Positions 1 through 7,842 of a DNA stretch of 64,000 nucleotides are shown one piece after another. The DNA is taken from positions 1,488,001-1,552,000 of the forward strand of contig NZ_JAGYHC010000001.1 in assembly GCF_019837165.1 (NCBI RefSeq), in the 5' to 3' direction. The DNA is from Virgibacillus sp. NKC19-3 (lineage in GTDB: Bacteria; Bacillota; Bacilli; Bacillales; Amphibacillaceae). Position 1 is the first letter of the stretch, and each line of letters opens with the position of its first letter. A program made the position numbers and the translations under genes. The notes under the pieces were generated by a model. It saw only the letters and a list, made by a program, of their open reading frames with translations. It did not search any database and was not told the origin of the DNA.

Positions 1-2101
1 TATAATCCACACTCTCACCATCATCTTCATACATGGTGAACTCCGATTCTCCTTCTGGGTATATATCAAATATTCTATTTTCCGTACCATCTAACTCATC
101 AGGTGAGTTGTTTTCCGGTGCCATTGGAATAATTGCACCATTTTTTACAAATACAGGGGTCTTCCATAGTGGAGCTTCGAAATTATGAATCACGGAACCG
201 CCCTCATATTGCTCACCTGTAAAATAGTCTATCCAAACTTGATCCTCATCTGGAAGGTATATTTCATCTCTTACCCCTGCTTCATGGTCGCTTTCCTTAT
301 AAACAGGAGCAACTAAAAGATTAGGACCCCACATATACTGATATTGCGTTTCCGTTCCATACGTATATGGATCATCTGGATATTCAAGCATCATCCCTCT
401 AACCATTGGCATAGACTCAGACGTTGATTCTTCAGCAATCGTATAATTATACGGAAGCATTTGTGACTTCAATTTCAAATACAACCTATTTATGGAAGCA
501 TATGGCTCACCATAATTCCAAGGGGTTTTCTCGTGTGTATAATCGTCACCACTTGAAGCCCAACCATCCATATCTAACTGCGTAGGAGTAAATGTTTTCC
601 ACTGGAAATCTCTAGTTTGAATGACTTCATCTCCACCAAATATGCCATCCATGTCTGAACCGACATTTGGGTTACCTGATAAACCTGCTCCAATGTAAGT
701 TGGGATATGCATTCTTATATATTCCCAGTTGCCACCATATTGATCACCCGACCAAAGACTCGCATATCGCTGAGTGCCTGCCCAACCATTTAATGAAACG
801 ATGAAAGGACGAGCTCCACCAGAGTTTTCTTCTTTGGAAATACCTTCTGCAGCTAGTCGTGTAGCATCTAATGCCATGGAATAGCCTGGACCAACCCAAG
901 CAACATCTGTTTTAATCGCTCTAACGCCAGCTTGAATTTCACCGTCGAGGTCTCTGCGCAATGGATCATCTTCTGGTAAATCGGGGTCTGGCTCAAGTTC
1001 ACTTTCTGTCCATAAGCCTGTTTTAACATTTTGCTCATTTGCTGCAGTAGTAAATTCTTCTAAATTATCTAACCCATCATATCCACATCCATAGCCGTCA
1101 TTGGGTGTGAACCAACCCAGGGGCATATCATTCTCCATATAGCTATTCAACGTGTTAAGTCCATCTTCCATAAGTGATCGATTATCACCATGCCCATTAT
1201 GTTCACCATTAAAACAATCTAAATGTCCTACATAAAAGGCATATTCTGGTAAGAGCGCGGGTTCTCCCGTTAATTCTGTATATTCATCGATGATGTTAGG
1301 TATAGAATCTTCGACAAAATAGTAAGCATCGTATCGCTCTTCAGAATGCTCAAATGTAGCAGTTTTGGAAAAGTCATAAGTTCCTGGCTGGAAGGTATTA
1401 CGCATAACACCATAACCATCAGTGCTTAAGTAGAATGGCACAGGACTTGACGCAGCCCCCGCATCCCAGCCGCCACCAACTGAAATATTTATAGTTTCAT
1501 TTTTATGGGAATAGTATCCGTTTTGTTGGCCACCACCATAAAAATACTCATTTTCACTTGTCGATAATGTTTGTACTGTGTTGTTGCTCTCATATTTAAG
1601 TGGAGCGGCCTCTTCCCAAAGAACTTTAGATTGATTTTTATCATACAAGCTCATTTTAGAAGTTTCTTTTTCAATTCTTAGTTCTACTGCTTCTGTAGAG
1701 ATCTTGAAAAGCTCAGAATCCTCATCAATATCTACTTTTATGGAACCATATTCATCACTGTATTCGCTTTCATTTTTGTCAATAATTTTAGTTTCGTGAT
1801 CTGGACTATTGGGTTCAGGGTAATCCGGGAATTCTTTGTCTGGATCTAAATGAAAACGAAAAAGGTTATCTTTTAAAAAGGTTACCTTTATCCCTTCGCC
1901 TGTGGATAAGTCTATATACACTTCCTCGTTATCTACCGTGATGTCTTCTATCGTACCAATAGTTCCTTCTTCCTCTTCAGCTGCATTTACGCTGCTCCCA
2001 CCAAGTGTTACTGTGGGAATTATTACTAATAGTAAATAACCTATTACAAATATACTCATTATATTTGTTAGTGACCTTAGATGATACGTATAATTTAGCA
2101 T
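1..2101 (-). CDS. Secreted glycoside hydrolase family 31 enzyme, truncated by window edge
   Basis: About 700 residues are visible; the C-terminus runs off the left edge. The ATG at 2101 follows GGAGG (2105-2109) and begins a signal peptide with a hydrophobic core at about residues 15-35 and a likely VNA-A cleavage site. A GH31 N-terminal beta domain (YFYGGGQQNGYYSHK) precedes a TIM barrel. Asp399 in IKTDVAWVGPG is the expected nucleophile and Asp453 in LWSGDQYGGNW the expected acid/base; the 54-residue spacing fits GH31. The alpha-glucosidase signature WxDMNE is absent, so this is not an ordinary maltase. It resembles the GH31 branch containing alpha-galactosidases and alpha-N-acetylgalactosaminidases, but that is from memory. 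It is divergent from a tagatose-6-phosphate operon, which would suit galactose or GalNAc release (inference). Family confident, substrate not. Confidence 0.85.
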   Translation of the reverse strand, partial: MLNYTYHLRSLTNIMSIFVIGYLLLVIIPTVTLGGSSVNAAEEEEGTIGTIEDITVDNEEVYIDLSTGEGIKVTFLKDNLFRFHLDPDKEFPDYPEPNSPDHETKIIDKNESEYSDEYGSIKVDIDEDSELFKISTEAVELRIEKETSKMSLYDKNQSKVLWEEAAPLKYESNNTVQTLSTSENEYFYGGGQQNGYYSHKNETINISVGGGWDAGAASSPVPFYLSTDGYGVMRNTFQPGTYDFSKTATFEHSEERYDAYYFVEDSIPNIIDEYTELTGEPALLPEYAFYVGHLDCFNGEHNGHGDNRSLMEDGLNTLNSYMENDMPLGWFTPNDGYGCGYDGLDNLEEFTTAANEQNVKTGLWTESELEPDPDLPEDDPLRRDLDGEIQAGVRAIKTDVAWVGPGYSMALDATRLAAEGISKEENSGGARPFIVSLNGWAGTQRYASLWSGDQYGGNWEYIRMHIPTYIGAGLSGNPNVGSDMDGIFGGDEVIQTRDFQWKTFTPTQLDMDGWASSGDDYTHEKTPWNYGEPYASINRLYLKLKSQMLPYNYTIAEESTSESMPMVRGMMLEYPDDPYTYGTETQYQYMWGPNLLVAPVYKESDHEAGVRDEIYLPDEDQVWIDYFTGEQYEGGSVIHNFEAPLWKTPVFVKNGAIIPMAPENNSPDELDGTENRIFDIYPEGESEFTMYEDDGESVDY

Positions 2102-2149
2102 TAACCTCCACATCCCTCGTTTACAATTATTGTTTCGTTTCCAATTCAC

Positions 2150-2212
2150 TCATGAACAAGTCCTGTCCTCACAATAAATTATCTGCATTAAAATTCGATC
2201 AATGATGCACAT
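2150..2212 (-). CDS. Possible 20-aa leader peptide upstream of the GH31 gene
   Basis: A 20-codon ORF (ATG at 2212, TGA at 2152-2150) begins 7 bases after a good ribosome site, AAAGGAG, and ends 48 bases before the GH31 start on the same strand. The peptide begins MCIIDRILMQ and has three cysteines. It could be a regulatory leader or a chance ORF. No family is recognised. Confidence 0.3.
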   Translation of the reverse strand: MCIIDRILMQIIYCEDRTCS

Positions 2213-2314
2213 TACTCACTCCTTTATTACTTTACAAAGACAAAATCTTTCTTTATTTTTACATTTGTCATTGAAAGTATGTAATCTATTACTGTTTAAA
2301 TTGTATGGTTAATT

Positions 2315-2330
2315 GGTTGATGGGTCAACC
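2315..2330. repeat. Short inverted repeat in the divergent GH31/lac intergenic region
   Basis: GGTTGA-TGGG-TCAACC is a perfect 6-bp inverted repeat with a 4-bp spacer. It sits in the 500-bp divergent region, so it could be an operator or a small hairpin. Nothing else in 2213-2528 was recognised. Confidence 0.35.
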
Positions 2331-2528
2331 CAACTTATTCCTTATTTTCAGAAATTTTATATAACGTTTTGAGTAAATAGTACTAAGATAGATGACCTGG
2401 GTTTGGATTTAAAAAATGAGCCTCCTTTTAGTAAAGATATACAAACAAAGTCATGTATCTATCCAATGCGTAACTTTTACTTGGTAAATGTGAAAATATG
2501 AACAAAAAGTGAATTTGAATAAAAGGTA

Positions 2529-2557
2529 TTGTAAAAATAGCGATTTCATATTACAAT
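2529..2557 (+). promoter_or_regulatory. Predicted sigma-A promoter of the tagatose/galactose PTS operon
   Basis: TTGTAA (2529-2534), a 17-bp spacer and TACAAT (2552-2557) lie about 50 bases before the DeoR coding start. An inverted repeat, ATTGTAA (2528-2534) and TTACAAT (2551-2557), exactly overlies both hexamers and could be an operator for the adjacent DeoR regulator. Position and hexamers are read from sequence; regulation is inferred. Confidence 0.5.
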
Positions 2558-2608
2558 AACATTATAGAACAAAATAAAACATTTTCGAACATTTTAGGAG
2601 GTGTTCTT

Positions 2609-3358
2609 CTGAAAGAAGCAAGGCATCAACAAATTCTTCAATTAATAGATGATAGGGATTTTCTAAAAGTAAATGAAGCAGCTGAATTATTAGATGTTAC
2701 TGAAATGACGATTCGACGTGATCTTGTAAATTTAGAAAAACAAGGATCAATTGTGAGGGTTCATGGAGGTGCTAAGAAAATCCCGGAAGACGAGTATATT
2801 GAATTGTCTCATAAAGAAAAGGAAACCTTAAATGTTGAAGAGAAGAAATATGTTGCCAAGAAAGCAGCTGAATTAATTAAAGATAAAGATATCGTATTTA
2901 TAGGACCTGGGACAACAACGGAAATGATTTACGATTATATTGATGTAAATACAGCAAACATTATTACGAACTCTATCTCTATATTTAATCGCTTTCAGGG
3001 AGATACTAGATTTGAAGTAATTCTCATCGGTGGCAGACTACGTGAAAGAACCAAAACTTTTGTTGGTTATTTTACGCGAAATTGGATAAAGGATTTTAAG
3101 GTTCAGAAAACGTTTATTGGAACAAATGGAATCTATGAGGAAAAAATAACCACCGCAGATGAAGAAGAAGGGTCTATTCAGCAGACCATTTTAAATAACT
3201 CAAAAAATAATTACGTAGTGTCTGACAGCAGTAAATTTGGTATTGAAGCATTTCAAGTAATATGTCCCATTCAAGATGTTACAGCTATAGTTACAGATCA
3301 ACAAATTCCAGCAAAAATTGAAGAATTTTATAAAGGTAAGTGCAAAATAATTAATTAG
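2609..3358 (+). CDS. lacR: DeoR-family transcriptional regulator (LacR-like), apparent CTG start
   Basis: Likely repressor of the downstream lacAB-PTS-lacDC operon; DeoR proteins of this type sense a phosphorylated sugar. The first ATG (2705) would remove half of the helix-turn-helix. In the same frame, reading from CTG at 2609 restores the classic N-terminus (LKEARHQQILQLIDD...VNEAAELLDVTEMTIRRDL) and a 249-aa protein, normal for the family. AGGAGG at 2596-2601 is 7 bases before that CTG, and no ATG, GTG or TTG occurs in frame nearby. The HTH covers residues 1-55. The effector domain follows, with GPGTTTEMI and the late VVSDSSKFG motif typical of the DeoRC fold. It is first in the operon, 11 bases before lacA, so autoregulation is likely (inference). 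Confidence 0.85.
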   Translation: MKEARHQQILQLIDDRDFLKVNEAAELLDVTEMTIRRDLVNLEKQGSIVRVHGGAKKIPEDEYIELSHKEKETLNVEEKKYVAKKAAELIKDKDIVFIGPGTTTEMIYDYIDVNTANIITNSISIFNRFQGDTRFEVILIGGRLRERTKTFVGYFTRNWIKDFKVQKTFIGTNGIYEEKITTADEEEGSIQQTILNNSKNNYVVSDSSKFGIEAFQVICPIQDVTAIVTDQQIPAKIEEFYKGKCKIIN

Positions 3359-3369
3359 GAGGGTCATGT

Positions 3370-3798
3370 ATGAAGGTTGTTATCGGTAGTGATCGTAATG
3401 GATTCGAATTAAAAAAAATATTAAAGACGTATATCACTAATTTGGGTCATGAAATAATAGATGAAACGCCAGAAAAGGATTTAGATCTATACGAAGCCAC
3501 TACAAAAGTTGCAAAAATTATCCAGGAAGAAAAAGCAGATCGAGGTATTATTATTGATGAATATGGCGTTGGATCATCCATTACAGCTAATAAGTATAAA
3601 GGTATCATTTGCGCAAATGTGTTTGATGAACATTCGGCTACAATGACCATTAGACACAATAATGCATCCATCATTAGCATTGGTTCTGGAATTGTGGGTC
3701 CTATATTAGCCGAAAAAATAGTTGAATCTTTTCTAACAGCAGAATATGACGGTGGCAGGCACCAAGTTAGAGTAGATATGTTAAATAAAATGTGCTAA
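3370..3798 (+). CDS. lacA: Galactose-6-phosphate isomerase subunit LacA
   Basis: 142 aa, the standard LacA length, of the RpiB/LacA/LacB isomerase family. With LacB it forms the heteromeric enzyme converting D-galactose 6-phosphate to D-tagatose 6-phosphate in the cytoplasm. The start MKVVIGSDRNGFELKKILK and the glycine-rich IDEYGVGSSITANKYKGIICANVFDEHSA stretch are family hallmarks. In LacA the catalytic cysteine region of RpiB is replaced (DEYGVGS rather than CGTGVG), as expected for the non-catalytic partner. The start follows AGGAGGG. It lies between the DeoR gene and lacB with 12-base gaps, so these genes are one transcript. Confidence 0.93.
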   Translation: MKVVIGSDRNGFELKKILKTYITNLGHEIIDETPEKDLDLYEATTKVAKIIQEEKADRGIIIDEYGVGSSITANKYKGIICANVFDEHSATMTIRHNNASIISIGSGIVGPILAEKIVESFLTAEYDGGRHQVRVDMLNKMC

Positions 3799-3810
3799 GG
3801 AGTGAAATGT

Positions 3811-4326
3811 ATGAAAATTTCAATAGGTTGTGACCATATCGTTACAGAAATAAAGGATCATATCGTGAAATATCTAACCGATAAAGGGCATGAAGTCATT
3901 GATAATGGAACATATGATAAAGAACGAACGCATTATCCAATCTATGGTAAAAAAACAGCTGAAGTAGTAGCGACTGGTGAAGCAGATGTAGGAATAGTAA
4001 TTTGTGGAACCGGTGTTGGAATTTCTGTTAGTGCAAACAAAGTGAAAGGAATACGTGCAGCATTGGTAGGAGATGTAGAAACTGCCAGATATGCAAAAGA
4101 ATCCCTTAATGCAAATGTATTGGCTATGGGAGGACGAATTGTAGGACTCGGTGTTATTGAAAATACAATTGATGTCTTCTTAGGAACGAAATATAAAGAA
4201 ACAGAAGAAAACAAAGCATTAATTGAAAGAATAGACTCCATTGATATGAATCAAGATTTGGTACAAGATGAACACTTTTTCGATGAGTTTATCGAAAAAT
4301 GGGATCAAGGTGTATACCATAAGTAA
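3811..4326 (+). CDS. lacB: Galactose-6-phosphate isomerase subunit LacB
   Basis: Catalytic partner of LacA. The ATG at 3811 (MKISIGCDHIV), 8 bases after GGAG, gives 171 aa, the usual LacB length; a GTG at 3802 overlaps the ribosome site and is unlikely. Visible motifs are GCDHI near the N-terminus, the catalytic CGTGVGISVSANKVKGIRAAL segment and the conserved ANVLAMGGRIVG. It acts after PTS uptake, making tagatose 6-phosphate for LacC and LacD encoded downstream. It lies 12 bases after lacA and 36 bases before the IIA gene. Confidence 0.94.
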   Translation: MKISIGCDHIVTEIKDHIVKYLTDKGHEVIDNGTYDKERTHYPIYGKKTAEVVATGEADVGIVICGTGVGISVSANKVKGIRAALVGDVETARYAKESLNANVLAMGGRIVGLGVIENTIDVFLGTKYKETEENKALIERIDSIDMNQDLVQDEHFFDEFIEKWDQGVYHK

Positions 4327-4362
4327 GAAATAGATAAAAGAGAAAAAAAGGGAGGTGATGCT

Positions 4363-4872
4363 ATGAATGAAATTAAATCATTATTTAATAAAGAATTAAT
4401 TTTTATCGAAAGTGCTGAAAGTCAGTCGGATATTTTCACTTATATTGGAAATGTGCTAATTGAAAAAGGAAAGGTGAAACCGGACTTTGTGAAAGCAATC
4501 AAAGAGAGAGAAAAGAATTATCCCACCGGATTGGATTTAAGCCCAGTAAGCAATGACATCCCAAATGCGGCTATACCACATACGGAAACAGAATATTGTA
4601 AAAGTAAGCACATCGTTTTTGTAAAATTAAATGAGGGTGTTAGGTGGAATAATATGATAGCACCGGAACAGGAAATGGAAGTTAAATATTTATTTTTCAT
4701 TATAAATGATGAAAAAGATAATCAAACGAATGTGCTTTCAGAAATAATGACTTTTGTAACAGATGCAAGTAAGTTAAAATCTTTGGAATCTATGAACTCC
4801 GAAAACGAAATCTATCAGTTTTTAGTAGGACAAAAAAATAAAAAACTAAAGGGAGCGGTTACAAATGATTAA
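4363..4872 (+). CDS. PTS sugar transporter subunit IIA, galactitol/fructose type
   Basis: Cytoplasmic phosphocarrier passing phosphate from HPr to the IIB encoded next. The 169-aa product has the PTS_EIIA type-2 fold. His73 in NAAIPHTETEY is the phosphorylated histidine (pattern AIPH). The ATG follows GGGAGGTGATGCT, a strong ribosome site. It overlaps the IIB gene by 8 bases, indicating translational coupling. Next to GatC-type IIC and lacABCD, the likely cargo is galactose, or possibly galactitol or an aminogalactose; the sequence alone does not settle this. Confidence 0.88.
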   Translation: MNEIKSLFNKELIFIESAESQSDIFTYIGNVLIEKGKVKPDFVKAIKEREKNYPTGLDLSPVSNDIPNAAIPHTETEYCKSKHIVFVKLNEGVRWNNMIAPEQEMEVKYLFFIINDEKDNQTNVLSEIMTFVTDASKLKSLESMNSENEIYQFLVGQKNKKLKGAVTND

Positions 4873-5167
4873 AATTTTAGCAGCGTGCGGAGCAGGTATT
4901 AATTCAAGTCATCAAATAAAAACAGCTATTGAAGAGGAAATGAAAAAAAGAGGGCATAAAGTTCAAGTAGATGCGGTAGTAATCAAGGATATAAATGAAG
5001 CAATGATGAAGCAATATGATATTTTTACTCCAATATCCAAAACGAAATTTAGCTTTGATATTACGATTCCAACTGTGGAAGCTGGACCAATATTATATCG
5101 TATGGCAGCGATGGCTGATCCAGTTTTTGACGAATTGGAAAGCGTTATCAAGAAATTAAATAAATAG
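4865..5167 (+). CDS. PTS sugar transporter subunit IIB, galactitol type (GatB-like)
   Basis: 100-aa cytoplasmic IIB of the lactose/galactitol P-loop type. Cys8 in ILAACGAGINSSHQI is the phosphocysteine. It receives phosphate from the IIA His and passes it to the sugar bound by IIC. The length is typical for a free-standing GatB. The start overlaps the IIA stop region. It is separated from the IIC gene by 62 bases containing a hairpin, described separately. Confidence 0.9.
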   Translation: MIKILAACGAGINSSHQIKTAIEEEMKKRGHKVQVDAVVIKDINEAMMKQYDIFTPISKTKFSFDITIPTVEAGPILYRMAAMADPVFDELESVIKKLNK

Positions 5168-5171
5168 AATG

Positions 5172-5197
5172 ATAGGGCTGATCCTCCTTAGCCCTAT
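5172..5197 (+). promoter_or_regulatory. Intercistronic hairpin between PTS IIB and IIC genes
   Basis: ATAGGGCT (5172-5179) and AGCCCTAT (5190-5197) form a perfect 8-bp stem with a 10-base loop. CTCCTTA (5184-5190), mostly in the loop, is the exact complement of TAAGGAG (5212-5218), the ribosome site of the IIC gene. It could tune membrane IIC relative to soluble IIA/IIB by RNA processing or by hiding the ribosome site (inference). Confidence 0.5.
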
Positions 5198-5229
5198 TCA
5201 TATCTACTATATAAGGAGAGAATTTAGTT

Positions 5230-6657
5230 ATGTTAGAAAAGATAATAGAATTTGCTAATATGATCTTCGACCCTTTAATAGCATTAGGCGCGGCTCCGAT
5301 GATGTTTATTTTGTTAACTATATTTGCACTTTTAATGCGTGTCAAAGTAGGCCGAGCACTTGAAGGTGGGCTGAAACTGGCTATTGCCTTAACAGGAATT
5401 GGTGCAGTAATTGATATGTTAACAGGGGAATTTGCCCCTGCCTTGGAAGATTTCGTCTTAGCAACTGGTATTGAATTAAATATAACGGATGTTGGTTGGG
5501 CGCCTCTAGCAACTATTACATGGGGATCAGCATACACGTTGTTTTTCTTATTAATACTGGTTGTTATAAATCTGGTTATGCTCGTTATTAATAAAACAAA
5601 TACACTAGACGTAGATATATTTAACTTCTGGCATTTATCAATTATTGGATTACTCGTCATGTACTATTCAAATAACTTATTGTTGGCGACATTATTGGTT
5701 ACGATGCTTGGTGTTATGAAATTTATCAATGCAGATGCTATGAAACCAACATTTAATGATTTACTAGATATGCCTGAATCGAATCCGACAACAACAACAC
5801 ACTTAAATTTCATGCTTAATCCAGTAATTATGCTTTTCGATAAGTTTTTTGAAAAAGTACTTCCATTTCTTGATAAATACGATTTTGATGCGGCATGGTT
5901 AAATGAAAAAATAGGGTTCTGGGGGAGTAAGTTTGCCATTGGTATTTATTTAGGAGCTTTTGTTGGTATTTTAGGTCAGCAATCACCACAAGCAATATTC
6001 AGTCTTGCATTTATTGGCGGGGTTTCATTAGAGCTCTTCTCCATTGTGGGGACATGGTTTATTTCAGCGATGGAACCAATATCACAAGGAATTACCGATT
6101 TTATGGGGAAACGATTAAAAGGAAGAAAGTTCAATATTGGTATAGATTGGCCGTTCGTAGCTGCTCGTGCTGAAATGTGGGCTGCTGCAAACATTATTGC
6201 GCCAATTATGCTAATCATCGCTTTATTCTTACCAGGAAATGAAATACTTCCTTTAGGCGGAATCATAGCAATCGGATTAACACCTGCATTGTTGGTTGTT
6301 TGTCGAGGAAAGATCATGCGAATGATATTAATTGGAGCATTCATGGTACCAATATTTTTATGGTCAGGAACTGCAATTGCACCATTCGTAACAGATACAG
6401 CAGCATCAGTAGGAGCATCACCAGCTGGAATAGAGGAGGGGGCTCTTATCACGCACTCCACATTGGAGGGACCAGTCGAAAAATTCCTTGGGATTTTAGT
6501 AGGTCAAGCTGGTGAAGATTTTAGTATAGGTCCTGTTCTTACTGCTTTAGGAGCTATTGCAGCTTATATTCTACTATTCATATGGTATATCAGACAAATG
6601 AAAAAACGTAATAAGGTATATAAAGAAGAAAAAGAAAATGAAGCAGAAGCGGTATAG
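5230..6657 (+). CDS. PTS galactitol-type permease subunit IIC (GatC-like)
   Basis: 475-aa polytopic membrane protein of the PTS-GatC family and the translocating subunit of the PTS encoded with IIA and IIB. It starts MLEKIIEFANMIFDPLIALGAAPMM with about ten hydrophobic segments. The conserved GSAYTLFFLLILVVINLVMLV and the intracellular region around NFMLNPVIMLFDKFFEKVLPFLDKYDFDAAWLNEKIGFWGSKF (read across positions 5810-5935) match GatC architecture. The C-terminal tail is charged (KKRNKVYKEEKENEAE). The ribosome site TAAGGAG is 11 bases before ATG. With LacABCD as sole visible metabolism, the product of uptake is probably galactose 6-phosphate (inference). Confidence 0.9.
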   Translation: MLEKIIEFANMIFDPLIALGAAPMMFILLTIFALLMRVKVGRALEGGLKLAIALTGIGAVIDMLTGEFAPALEDFVLATGIELNITDVGWAPLATITWGSAYTLFFLLILVVINLVMLVINKTNTLDVDIFNFWHLSIIGLLVMYYSNNLLLATLLVTMLGVMKFINADAMKPTFNDLLDMPESNPTTTTHLNFMLNPVIMLFDKFFEKVLPFLDKYDFDAAWLNEKIGFWGSKFAIGIYLGAFVGILGQQSPQAIFSLAFIGGVSLELFSIVGTWFISAMEPISQGITDFMGKRLKGRKFNIGIDWPFVAARAEMWAAANIIAPIMLIIALFLPGNEILPLGGIIAIGLTPALLVVCRGKIMRMILIGAFMVPIFLWSGTAIAPFVTDTAASVGASPAGIEEGALITHSTLEGPVEKFLGILVGQAGEDFSIGPVLTALGAIAAYILLFIWYIRQMKKRNKVYKEEKENEAEAV

Positions 6658-6669
6658 GCTAGGATTTAT

Positions 6670-6710
6670 AAGGAGTTAGATAGTAGGACGAGAATTCTAG
6701 CTCCTTTCTT
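6670..6710 (+). terminator. Imperfect hairpin after PTS IIC (possible attenuator)
   Basis: AAGGAGTTAGA (6670-6680) and TCTAGCTCCTT (6696-6706) pair over 11 bp with one G-U, followed by TTCTT. The weak T-tract suggests partial termination between the PTS genes and lacD. Confidence 0.45.
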
Positions 6711-6794
6711 AATACAAATTTTTATAGCACACAATTTAGATAATGGACTCGATTTAAAAAGATAAATTTTAAACGTTAAGGGAGATATTATCAA

Positions 6795-7757
6795 ATGACA
6801 ATGAGTGAACTTAAAACAAAACGGTTAAATAAATTAATGAATGAAAATGGTTACTTCAGTGCATTAGCCATTGATCAAAGAGGTGCATTAAAACGCATGA
6901 TGGGTGAAGATTCGACACAGGAACAAATCGAATCGTTTAAGTCACTTGTTTCGGGAAAATTAACACCTCACGCTTCTGCAATTCTACTAGATCCCGAATA
7001 TGGTTGGCCAGCAGTAGGAACTAAGGATGAAAAATGCGGGCTGTTAGTTGCTTACGAAAAAACAGGTTATGACACGACAGAAAAAGGCCGTATGCCCAGC
7101 TTGCTTCCGGAATGGTCTGTGAAACGCCTTGTAGAAAAAGGAGCAGATGGTATTAAAATATTAATCTATCATGATATCGATGATAATAGTGGAGTTAACG
7201 ATAGCAAAGATATATTTATAGAAAGAATTGCATCAGAATGTGTGGCTGAAGATGTACCCTTTTTCCTGGAAATTTTAACATATTCAGAAGAAATAGAGGA
7301 CACTAAGGGAAAAGAATACGCTAAGTCTAAGCCACATAAAGTAATCGGATCGATGAAGCATTTTGCTGATGAGCGTTTTGGTGTAGATGTTTTAAAAGTC
7401 GAAGTACCAGTCAATATGAATTATGTTGAAGGTTATAATGAAGGAGAAATACTTCATAAAAAAGAAGAAGCAGCAAAAATATTTAAAGAACAAAGCGATG
7501 CTACTAACATCCCCTATATATTTCTTAGTGCAGGCGTAAGCTCAGAATTATTCCAGGAAACATTGAAATTTGCGAAACAAGCAGAAGCAGAATTTCACGG
7601 TGTGTTATGTGGTAGAGCTACTTGGAGTGGTGCAGCTCATCTATACAAAGAAAAAGGAGAGAAGGCGGCCTCAGATTGGCTTGATTCAGAAGGAAAGAGA
7701 AATATTTCTAGTCTAAATAACGTTCTTGCCTCTACCGCTTCTGATTGTGGTTTTTAA
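6795..7757 (+). CDS. lacD: Tagatose 1,6-bisphosphate aldolase
   Basis: Class I aldolase splitting tagatose 1,6-bisphosphate into dihydroxyacetone phosphate and glyceraldehyde 3-phosphate. The 320-aa length is that of LacD. Family motifs are [14 protein letters not shown] near the N-terminus, [30 protein letters not shown] (with the lysine region expected for the Schiff base), [11 protein letters not shown] and [15 protein letters not shown]. The start is ATG after AAGGGAGAT; a second ATG two codons later is possible. It comes after the PTS genes and before lacC, completing the tagatose pathway. Confidence 0.95.
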   Translation: MTMSELKTKRLNKLMNENGYFSALAIDQRGALKRMMGEDSTQEQIESFKSLVSGKLTPHASAILLDPEYGWPAVGTKDEKCGLLVAYEKTGYDTTEKGRMPSLLPEWSVKRLVEKGADGIKILIYHDIDDNSGVNDSKDIFIERIASECVAEDVPFFLEILTYSEEIEDTKGKEYAKSKPHKVIGSMKHFADERFGVDVLKVEVPVNMNYVEGYNEGEILHKKEEAAKIFKEQSDATNIPYIFLSAGVSSELFQETLKFAKQAEAEFHGVLCGRATWSGAAHLYKEKGEKAASDWLDSEGKRNISSLNNVLASTASDCGF

Positions 7758-7766
7758 TAATGTTCG

Positions 7767-7790
7767 CTCGAATGATAGTGGTCATTCGGG
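7767..7790 (+). other. Small hairpin between lacD and lacC
   Basis: CGAATGA (7769-7775) and TCATTCG (7782-7788) form a perfect 7-bp stem, extendable to 9 bp, with a 6-base loop. It has no T-tract, so it is more likely an RNA-processing or stability element than a terminator. Confidence 0.4.
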
Positions 7791-7842
7791 TGATTCTATT
7801 CATTAAATAAATACTTACCAATAGTAGAATGAGGTGGCAACA

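Noticed and set aside
5148-5660. 170-aa minus-strand ORF opposite the PTS IIC gene
   Set aside because: Lies entirely antisense to a well-supported membrane protein, has low-complexity Ser/Ile/Thr-rich composition typical of a shadow frame, and no ribosome site.
5976-6461. 161-aa minus-strand ORF opposite PTS IIC
   Set aside because: Shadow of the IIC coding sequence; no recognisable protein and no operon context.
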